Part shown: positions 55,608 through 64,000 of the stretch, piece by piece
How positions within the stretch are numbered: the stretch's first letter is position 1
Layout of the letters: the number at the start of each line of letters is the position of its first letter
DNA from: Entamoeba invadens IP1
Lineage: Eukaryota > Evosea > Mastigamoebida > Endamoebidae
DNA: 64,000 bases
Assembly: GCF_000330505.1 (NCBI RefSeq)
Contig: NW_004443763.1
Coordinates: 123,128-187,127 of the forward strand
Direction: 5' to 3'
The notes under the pieces: model-generated
Told to the model about the DNA's origin: nothing
The model's input: the letters and a program-made list of their open reading frames with translations, nothing else
Database searches by the model: none
Made by a program: the position numbers and the translations under genes

Positions 55608-56319
55608 TGATGAAAATATAAGTTTTTAATTCGCTTTTAGGTAATGATTTTATTCATATCTAATTATATTAAATTATGATTAAATAAACTACTTAAAATC
55701 AAATGTTACCAACTATTTTTTAAAGAACGTTATTCTTTGTTTTGGTTTTTATTATACATTTTGTGCTAAAAAAATCCAATTCCGATCTACATTTACAATA
55801 TGATAATAGTATTAATTTTTTATTATATATTAATAAAAATAAAATTATATCGGTAAATTCGTTAAATGGTTAATTAAAAACTTTTCACGAACTTCAATTA
55901 TCATTTCATTATAAAAAATTAACAAACAAGTACTGGAGTGATAAAAAACCGCTTACATTTTTTAAACCGCTTACACTAGGCTTTATAGAGTTGAATAATA
56001 TTAATATGATAAAATGTATGGTACTCTTTATCGTGAAAGCTGGAAATGCCCCATGGAGATTTTTTCTGTCTGAGGTGGTTATTTGTATTATACTTGTTAT
56101 CGTACTTTTATTATTTTGAATTAATAAAACCAATGGAAGTGGTTAAAAGACTGAAAAGGTTTTTTATCCCCTAAAAATTATAATAATATATTATAATTAC
56201 TTTTTAAACATCAATTTTTTAACCATACTACAAGTTTATTATAAATAAAATTTTTTTCCAAGCTTTTTTTCAAATTCAATATTTTTTGCCAAGATAAATT
56301 ATGACAAATCTAACAATTA
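55608..56319. other. AT-rich intergenic stretch
   Basis: Nothing beyond AT-rich DNA is recognised; a 74-codon frame at 55909-56133 has no support. Confidence 0.45.
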
Positions 56320-57540
56320 CAGTAGGGAAAATGAACCTTAGCCAGGAAATGTACTTTAGCCCAAATAAACTCCTATATTTTTCTTTAAAAACACGGGTTT
56401 TTACTAAAAAAACAAATATTTTAGAAAATTGACTTTTATATCGGTATAGTTTATTATTTTAATATAACAATAGAAATAAATTAGTTTTTCTTTGGGCTAA
56501 GGTTTAATGGCCCAACTTTACATTTTTTTTAATTGATAAAAAAACAACACAACAAAAAAAAAGTTTTTCTAACTAAAATTAACTCCAATTTTAATAAAAA
56601 ATCAGATGTCCAATCATTAGTTATTTAATTTTTAGTTCGCCGAATTTAATTTATTTGTTGAAAAACGTCAAAAACAACACAAACAAAAAAATTCGGCCAT
56701 TATATAATTTATAAAAAAATAAAAAATACAAAAATTGTTTACAACAAGTCAAAAGTTTATGAACAACAAAATAATATTATCTTTTAGTCACCCGCTAAAA
56801 GATAAATTTCCGACAAATGTTCAAAAAGAAACCATGGTATAGTTTTTTTAAAATTATGATTTTAGATTGTGTTTCAATTTGACATGTATTTCTTTATAAT
56901 GCAAATATTTCAAAATAAACTAAAAATTTACTTAATTATAATACTTTGTCAAAAATAGATTAAAGGTGAACTGAAAATCAATTTTAATGGAAAATGCCGT
57001 ACATGTGCATTTATTTGGACAATACCAAAAAGACCAAACCTACAACTGCGATGGTTTTCAACAATTCAACCAATTCTTTGGATGTATCAGATTCATTATG
57101 TTGCTCGCTGAAAATAACAAAACTCTGGTAATATTAAATCCATGTGCTTCTCATTTCCTTCAAGTTCTTGATTTGGGGATATTTGGTAAGCTCAAAAAAA
57201 GAATGTCTTCTTTTAAAGCTTACAACAGTTTTGTATATTTGGGGTTTCAAGAAGAAGTATAAAAGGAAGATGTAGATTGTAATTTGTTTTGGAAAGAAAA
57301 ACCATTTTCACAATATTGAACTCGGAAACAGACTTAAAGTGTTGATGATATTGGTGGATTTTTTTGTGGTTGCAACACCTCCTTTAATAATTATTGCTTT
57401 TAAACAAGTTGGTATAGTCAACCGAATTGACAAATCACTTCCAAAGTGTCGTGTATCCATTAAAAATTGTAAAAATTTATAGAAACCCCACAATACAGAA
57501 AAATATTTGAATAGTTTATTTCAAAACCATTTCCGTTGTC
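56320..57540 (+). mobile_element. Pogo/Tigger-type transposon remnant
   Basis: The left end starts CAGTAGGGAAAATGAACC after TA (56318-56319) and matches the end type of the elements at 7133 and 29659. The frame 56987-57262 encodes part of a DDE_1 (pogo/jerky) transposase: VILNPCASHFLQVLDLGIFGKLKK is the conserved block after the catalytic core (usually P..STHLLQPLDVGVFGPLK). The upstream catalytic aspartates are not readable as one frame, and I could not find the right terminal repeat, so the end given is approximate. It is a dead, possibly truncated copy. Confidence 0.65.
56987..57262 (+). pseudogene. Fragment of pogo-type DDE_1 transposase
   Basis: Of 91 codons, the second half fits the DDE_1 C-terminal block (NPCASHFLQVLDLGIFGKLKKRMSSF). 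The preceding LLAENNKTLVIL occupies the place of the helix and strand that precede it in the family. The full enzyme is about 400-500 residues, so most is missing or scrambled. Confidence 0.6.
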
Positions 57541-58019
57541 TCAAAAGAAAAGAACGATAGTATTACTTTTTTTTCAAGTAGTAGTTAAAAGAAAAAAAAA
57601 TGAAAGTAAAATAATATTAAATGACCAAAAGAAGATAAAAAATCCGGTTTTAAGATTGCCGTTGTTTTTTAAATCAATTATTAAGCTTGACAAGAATTGA
57701 TTCGATATGATTATTTTATTAATTATTATTTAATTATTATGTTATTTGTGTTATTTTTAATGTATTTTATTATTATAACATAAAATAATAAATTAGTAAA
57801 TATTTAGACCATTTGTCGTGTTCTCATTACTTTTAGTGGGTTACTATTATTAAAAAAATACAATAATTTATAAATATCGTTTTATTTAATTTGTTTTTTA
57901 AATCGGGTTTCAATTAATACTATGATTTTTCTTTTCATTTCAATTATAAAATTATATCAATCAATTTGTATTATATCAAATGAATTTTTATAACAATCAT
58001 TCTGATGGTATACTACAGC
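57541..58019. other. AT-rich stretch between transposon remnants
   Basis: No coding sequence. It may include the unrecognised right end of the pogo remnant and the left end of the hAT remnant; GTGGGTT at about 57836 was considered as the hAT end but is not convincing. Confidence 0.4.
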
Positions 58020-59751
58020 ATAAATTCTCTGAAAGTTCAACACCCATTTTCGCAAGGTGTCTGGCAATTTCGATTCATTTTCTTGCTAAAAATCTCCAAA
58101 TGGGTTTTCGTGTTTTTTGTGATACTAGAGTTTTCACGAGTAAACAATTGTGTGTCTAGATTACTTTGAACTAACAATGGATGCTTTTCATACTCTGCAT
58201 AACAAAATTAATGTCAGGTGTTAACAATGGTTCAGAGTTTGAATTTTGTTGAGTCCCTTCAACCACACTATTTTTGCCGAATCTATTTTTGACAATTTGT
58301 CGTGCTTCAATGTGATCTTCGGTTACCAAAATTTTCTTTTTGATGCCCAGATTCGGGTATTACGAAAACAAATAGAAGAGTGTTGGACCGGATTCAGATG
58401 ATAAATAGTAACTCATTTTTAACTATTGTCGTGATCTTCATGAAATACTTAAGAAGATTTAATTCTGTTGGGTTGAGTGTATAACATTGTTTAAATACGC
58501 TTATTCTTTAAGTGTTTTTAATAGTTCCGATTTTTTTTTATCATCTCAGTGTTTATTGTTTGGATTTACAATAATTAACTTTATATCATTCAAATTTTCA
58601 AAAACCAATAATTTTTGATATTAGTAAAATAATGTTTGACAACAGTTTTATATGTTTTTATGTAATGAGGAGATATATTGTTAAACTCTTTTTCGCTTTT
58701 TTAACAATTCTTTTTGCCTTCAACGAAGCATTTGGTACAGTTTCATTTATTGTTATTGAACTTTTTAGTATGAGATTCAATCAAGAACAAGCACAATTTA
58801 TAAATTTACGTTCTAGTTGTTTTACACTTTTAACAATATAAGTTGCGTTATCAGATACTATTGAAAATTCCCCAAATTTGTCTATATTCCAGTTTTCAAC
58901 AACACTATTAATAAACAATTCAATGTTATCGACAGTATATTCTTCTACATACTCCGAAAGCTTTAATACTTTACTTTTCATTTTGACTGGAATGTATAAT
59001 GGAGAGTAAAGTTGTGAAATCTTTTCCTTGTTTGGTTTTCCAGCCATTTATTGTACCACATATACCATTTTCAGCGTGTTGTATTTTTCTGAATAAAACG
59101 TGTTTGTACTTTTGGTACAAATATCCAATTCTGGTGGTAAGTGTTTGTATGCTTGAAGGAATGTAATTTGGTTCAAGTAATTTTAGAATTAAACAGAGTG
59201 GTTTATTGTCAACAATTGACAGACTAACTCCAGGACAACACACCTACAACTCCGAAAGTTTGTCAACATTGTGGTGTATTATACACGGGTCTCTGATTCC
59301 TGTGTTGTATTTACCTTTTTAGCGAGACTCACTATTCCATGTTGGTCGGGATGTTGATCTATGAGATAGTTTAACACATTTGTTGTTGTCAAACCTTCAC
59401 AACAGCAAAAGTTGTGGTCACAATAAGCATAAGCAAATTTAAGAACACCTTTATCGTTATCTTTTCTATTTTTTTCTTCTTGTTCGCTTCCCTGTTTTGG
59501 AGTCAAATTCATACACATCACGCTCTTTGTATCGATAGAGTTCATTGAAAATGGCTTTACCATCAATACTAGTTTGGGATATTGACGTTTAATTACAATG
59601 ATCAACATTTTATTTGAGTCTTCCATTTGCCGATTTTTAAAAATGGTCTTTTTATAAGCGAACTTGTATTTTATTGTTTTTTGTTCAATAAAAATAATAT
59701 ATAAATTGTTTGAAATTGTTTATTAAAGTGAGGCGAGAAACCCACACCCTG
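58020..59751 (-). mobile_element. Degenerate hAT transposon, minus strand
   Basis: The 5' end (high coordinate) reads CAGGGTGTGGGTTTCTCGCC from 59751 downward, a hAT-like terminus. Downstream, broken frames encode hAT transposase pieces in the right order (see the transposase entry). No matching opposite end or 8-bp duplication was found, so the low boundary is approximate. Confidence 0.65.
58250..59626 (-). pseudogene. hAT transposase remnant with BED finger
   Basis: The first frame (59279-59626) contains a BED-type finger: YAYCDHNF...LTTTNVLNYLIDQHPDQH. The second (58971-59243) has KPLCLILKLLEPNYIPSSIQTL and TINGWKTKQGKDFTTLLSIIH, equivalent to the hAT blocks with LNPrY.lPsr and the catalytic D/N-W-TS region. 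The third (58781-59047) has FSIVSDNATYIVKSV and INCACSFLINL, matching the TDNA.N...C..H.LnL block. Weak C-terminal similarity (IWRFLARK..EIARHLAKM) continues to about 58100. At least two frameshifts and further stops make it non-functional. Several catalytic positions appear altered, so it is an old copy. Confidence 0.7.
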
Positions 59752-59905
59752 AAAAAAACCCGCTCCCATTTTCTTTTTTCTTCTTTGAAAAGCTGTTGAA
59801 TGAAAAAAGGTTCAGTCTCAGTTTTTGGTTAATTAAAAATGTTCTAATAATTAAAATACAATATGAAAAATACATGAAATTAACCTTAAATAACAAAAAT
59901 AAATT

Positions 59906-60822
59906 ATCAGGAAATTAAAAATCAATATAAACTGTTTTCCAAAACTCTGTACCGTTTCCAAAATTTATAAAAACCCTTTGTCCTAATTTCCCGTTATTTA
60001 CTATTTTTTATTTGTTTTATCTTTTATTTTCCTATTTGTTGAACCAACAACGGTACACAGTTTAAAACCCTTAAAAATCAATACAGTTTCAGTTATAGAA
60101 CAAAAAATCGGGAAATCACCCAAATATTGGGTAAATCTTCCCCGATTTTCCAGGATCGTTATTTAATCGGTGGTTTATTTTTTGACTAAACGTCAGTGAA
60201 ATTCTATCTTTCAAATAAACATAAGATAAACGTAATATAACGATAAACTAATGATGTAATGAAGGACATTATTGCATCAAATGATACAACACTTAAATTA
60301 ATAATAAGTTATTGTTTATTTCAACAATTAAAAAGGTAATCGATAACATAAAACAAACCTTTAAACAATCAAGGTTATTAATCAAAAGAGTCTTAAATAA
60401 AATAAACAGTTCAAAAATAAAAAAACTTTTCAATTGTATAGCCTTAACCAATTTATCTTCTCTCAATGCTTGTTTTACTCATTAGTACTTTTCATTTTTA
60501 TCCAAAACACAACTTGGTGATTCTGTAAACATGGACATTTAATTATAAAGTTGTGTTTTATGTTTTTGGCAAAATTTAAGTTATGGCAATCAAATTTGTG
60601 ATCCCAAGTTTGTTTTTTATATTTTTCAAGTAAATTTTTGGTGCAAGATTTATTTGTCAAGTAAAATTTAAAAAACTCAGGTTTGTTATTTTGTTTTTAC
60701 GAGTAAATATTTTGAACAAAAAATGAGGATTAAGAAAAGAAAAAATAATTTAAGAATTATTTGTCTAAAAAATTGGGACGTCCCAGTACAGAGTTTTGAA
60801 AAACAGTTTATATTATCCTGAT
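59906..60822. mobile_element. 0.9-kb element with inverted ends, no known transposase
   Basis: ATCAGGA starts both ends. After a ten-base offset on the left, ATATAAACTGTTTT(C/T)C and AAAACTCTGTAC match inverted at 59926-59951 and about 60786-60812. A 61-codon minus frame (60475-60660) with C/H residues is inside but not recognisable. It is a non-autonomous DNA element of unknown family; no clear target duplication. Confidence 0.65.
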
Positions 60823-61373
60823 GTTTCTAATGAAGTGATTAATAAGTTTTTGAACATATTTTAGGTTTAATTTTAATATAATTTATTAAATGTTTAGATT
60901 AACAAATATAATATAAGGTTCACTTCTTAATACATACCTTATAATATTAATTACTGATTAGTTTAATATAGTATCTAAACTATAGATTGTTATTCAGTTT
61001 ATTAACCATAAAAATACTTATAAGAAATCAATAATATATATCCACTTTAAACCCATTTCTAATAGTTAATAAATTGTATTTGTCTACCACTTAAACATAA
61101 TAAATAACACAAAAAACAAACAAATATTAGTCGTGCGTAATTTGCATTATCTAATTGTTAATTTATATGCGCTATATGTAAATAAAATTGCCAATGGTGA
61201 TCGGGATCCGCAACAACTCAACACAAACACATCTTTGTTGTTTGTGTTGAGTTTGAATATTTGAACTTGTTTATCTTAATTTTAAGTTTTCATAAAAGTT
61301 TTTTGAGAAAAAAAATGGTGGATATAAAACTCATCTAATTTTTCAACAACTTAAATCATTTTAATAGTTTATA
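60823..61373. other. AT-rich intergenic stretch
   Basis: No gene or repeat is recognised. A short palindrome of AACACAAAC/GTTTGTGTT type lies at about 61222-61250. Confidence 0.4.
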
Positions 61374-64000
61374 TTAACCCTTCCAGTACCAGGAATTTCC
61401 AAAAATGTATACTTAATTTCATCTTATTCATTTTGAGTGTATTTTAGAGAGAATAAATGCAAAAAAACTTTAAACTCTTTACAACCATGGGAAATACCAG
61501 AAAAATTAATAGTAAATAATAATTTAAAATATTATAATTTAATAATAAATTTTAACCTAAAATCTTATTTTTGTTGAAAAAAGGTTCACTTTTTTCAACG
61601 AGAGAGACTTGAAGATTCCTCTGATTATTCTCTTTTCAAGTTGAAAAAGTTTTTGTTTTTATATCAAAAAATAGTATAGTATATTAAACTAAACGCAATA
61701 ATAATCTTTACGAAAAGGAGTTTCAGAATGTAAAAATGAATTATATAACTTTTCAATTTGAATATTTATTATTGAAAAACAAAAGATACTTCATTTTTTG
61801 AATATTCAGAAAAGCGATTACATCAAACAAAAAACACTGTGATCTCATAATTATTTTTTCATCTTTTTTGTAATTCAGTGAAAAATAAAATAATTCGAGT
61901 TTGTCAAAAAAGAGTAAAATATAAAACTGAAAAAATAAGAAGAAAATACACCTTTGTGAAAATCACATTTTTTTAGTTTTTTATTATTCAATAAACAATA
62001 AAAACCTTTAAATTTAATAATAAATGAATAAGATTGATTTTTAATAGTCAGACACATCAATTTGAATAGAAAAAGAGTCATAAACAACTCAATGAGTAAA
62101 ATAAAGACAGTAAAACCAAAATTTGTCTTAAATGATCATGACACCTTGTTTATTTAATTTCGTATGTCTTACAGTTGTGAGTAATAAAGATATGACTTTT
62201 TCAAAAAAAGACAAATGTATTATGAATACAGAAAGCAAATTTTTCTATATGATTGGAAAGACAAGTATTTGTTTGTTATTATTAAACAAATGGTAATTTA
62301 TAATCTGTTTTGTCTGATTATTTTTTTTGTTTTGGCATTTGTTTTTTGAAAATGCATTTTTGGGATGAAAATCAAAACCAGAAAATTAATAAAAACGAGA
62401 GATTTACTGATAAACTGTGTATAGTTTATGTATTTACTTATAAAATAGTGACTCTTATCAACCAGATTTTGTATTCTACTCACCCACTTTCACAATAAAT
62501 AGCTATTTGAGTGAATATACTGTTTGTTGCTTGAGGCGTTTATACAGGGATACACAATAGGAACTAACCAACAAATAGATTCACAATTCTTCTATATTGA
62601 ATTGATATACCAACTCAGTAGAGTGATGCTATCTTTACAAATTTAAAATCAATGATAAAACATACAAAAACAAAGAAGCAGGGTGATGTGAGTCAGAGAT
62701 TTGGAAATTATGTAATATATCATTTATTTGTATTATATTATAGTAAAAAATTAGTATAATAATAATAATAATATAATAAAAAAGCAAAGCTCCTCCCCTA
62801 TAAATTTGTAAAAAACGCTTTGAATATTGTACGATACACAGAAATGATTTTCAGAGATCACAAAAGAAACAGAAAAATAACAAAGAAAATAGATAGATTA
62901 TTAACTATAATAAAACCTATAAAACCAAAGAAGTAATTTACTCCATTTCCATCAATAACTCTGTCAATTCATTGAGGAAATTCAACCTGTCCACCTTATC
63001 GTGATGATAATGATATACCTTGTAGGCATTGAGGGCAGCGATGTCAAGTAAATCATAAAGTATTCTCACATTCCATCTTGAAGTGCGCCTTCTACAAGTG
63101 TAAGTATGTATCATCTGATCTGCGCTATCAACACCTCCCATTGTCGCATTGTATTGTTTTATCACATTTGGTTTGTGTACACTCACAAGTTTGCCATCCT
63201 TTCCCCTCACTTGCTCCTGAACGGTGTACAACTCTTTAGCATTATGCATCGTCGTCATAATAAGCACCAACTTTTTCTTTTCGTTTTAGTAAGAAAGCAA
63301 TTTGCATACACCTTTTGTGTACACTTCCTTTGAATCTGCCTCTCTTGTAGTAGCCTTCTTATCATCATTGGGGTCATAACGTTTGATTTGCTTGGCTTCT
63401 TCTGGTACCTCAACTCTATTTTTTCGCACAGTTCCAAGCAATGTTGAACCACATTGAGCCAAATAATGTGCCAATCTTAAGCTGCAGAAAAAGTTGTCAC
63501 ATACAACTGTCACAAACTTTCCCATACACAATTGTGGAGCCACCATATCTATCGTCACCCGAAATCCTTGATTTTCTTTTTTCTTGTCGCACTTTCCACA
63601 GTACATCTGTAGGTTTATAACCATACCACTTTCACAAACACGGCACATCTTTTTGTTATTTATTGAACATATTATCAAACACAATATCAACAACAAGTCA
63701 ATTACCGATGTATATGTCTCAACACCGTGAATCTCCGACTTCATTGATTATTCTTACAACAAAAAAACCCAAAACTTGATGCCGTAACGCTGAGGTTTGG
63801 ACTTGATGAATACCTTTGCCCATATCTTTCCCTTGAATGCGCAAAGGTGTTCATCAACCGATAGTGTGGTGCTTGGTGTAAAGTATTTGTTGTTCACTAA
63901 GTTGTGAATAAAAGCTTCCAACACTTCCCTAATTTTGCCAAACTTGTCATTTGAGTTTGGCGTGTTTGATGCTTTGATTAACCCCTTTTCTATAGTCTCT
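61374..64000 (-). mobile_element. piggyBac-type transposon, runs off the right edge
   Basis: The right part encodes a piggyBac transposase on the minus strand. At 61374-61390 the sequence reads TTAACCCTTCCAGTACC. TTAA is the obligatory piggyBac target and TTAACCC the usual outer end, so this is the likely 3' terminus. The 1.5 kb between it and the transposase stop is non-coding and AT-rich. The 5' end lies beyond the window. The terminus assignment is inference because the partner end is not visible. Confidence 0.65.
62938..64000 (-). pseudogene. piggyBac transposase (DDE_Tnp_1_7), partial, one in-frame stop
   Basis: The sequence enters at the window edge. Conserved blocks read in order: LSVDEHLCAFKGK with the first catalytic Asp (about 63855-63880), KPQRYGIKFW, then MCRVCESGMVINLQMY, VTVVCDNFFCS with the second Asp (about 63505), and YNATMGGVDSADQMIHTY with the last catalytic Asp (about 63135), ending at 62938. 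Between KFW and MCRV the frame is closed by stops; a 118-bp intron (63651-63768, GTTTTTTTG...AAAAAG) would join them. A TAA at 63286-63288 interrupts the frame between KLLSY and NEKKKLVLIMTTMHN; the same frame continues beyond, so it looks like a point nonsense mutation. piggyBac enzymes cut and paste at TTAA without a footprint (known). The C-terminal zinc-ring of other members is not evident. Confidence 0.85.

Noticed and set aside
57836..57842. GTGGGTT as the missing left end of the hAT remnant
   Set aside because: The match to the right end is only a few bases, with no CAGGG start and no 8-bp duplication.

Overview
The window looks like nuclear DNA of an Entamoeba species, most likely Entamoeba invadens or a close relative (inference; no search was run). 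The sequence is very AT-rich. Genes are compact, short introns mostly begin GTTTGT and end in AG, 5' leaders are short, and the gene families are typical of the genus: BspA-like leucine-rich repeat proteins, TLDc coiled-coil proteins, Rab and RhoGAP proteins, and R4-type LINEs. The mixture of Tc1/mariner, pogo, hAT and piggyBac transposons fits the reptile parasite better than E. histolytica.

Layout. 0.5-5.6 kb holds a degraded LINE on the minus strand. 7.6-20.2 kb is a gene cluster: a Ubl plus zf-4CXXC zinc-finger protein, an AP-1 sigma subunit, a large USP32-like deubiquitinase, glucosidase II beta, a small two-TM protein, tRNA-Gly(UCC), a 2.1 kb non-coding transposon and an acidic hypothetical protein. 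20.7-34.2 kb has a TLDc protein, a serine-rich surface protein, a RhoGAP, a Rab2-like GTPase, a secreted protein and several non-autonomous elements. 34.2-38.0 kb is a hAT-like element with an 8-bp target duplication into which a mariner with 314-bp inverted repeats has inserted. 38.6-51.4 kb holds V-ATPase c'', a BspA-like protein, an amino-acid permease and an ALIX-type BRO1 protein. 56-64 kb is a transposon graveyard: a pogo remnant, a hAT remnant, an inverted-repeat element and a piggyBac transposase running off the right edge.

Several genes belong to endomembrane traffic and quality control: AP-1 sigma, Rab2-like, BRO1/ALIX, V-ATPase c'', glucosidase II beta and a probably membrane-tethered deubiquitinase. 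Nothing shows that they are co-regulated; each appears to have its own promoter. Three dispersed genes (25.4, 44.4 and 55.0 kb) form a divergent helix-rich protein family that I cannot assign. Gene models were rebuilt by eye; splice sites are inferred from reading phase, protein-family continuity and the GT...AG signals.
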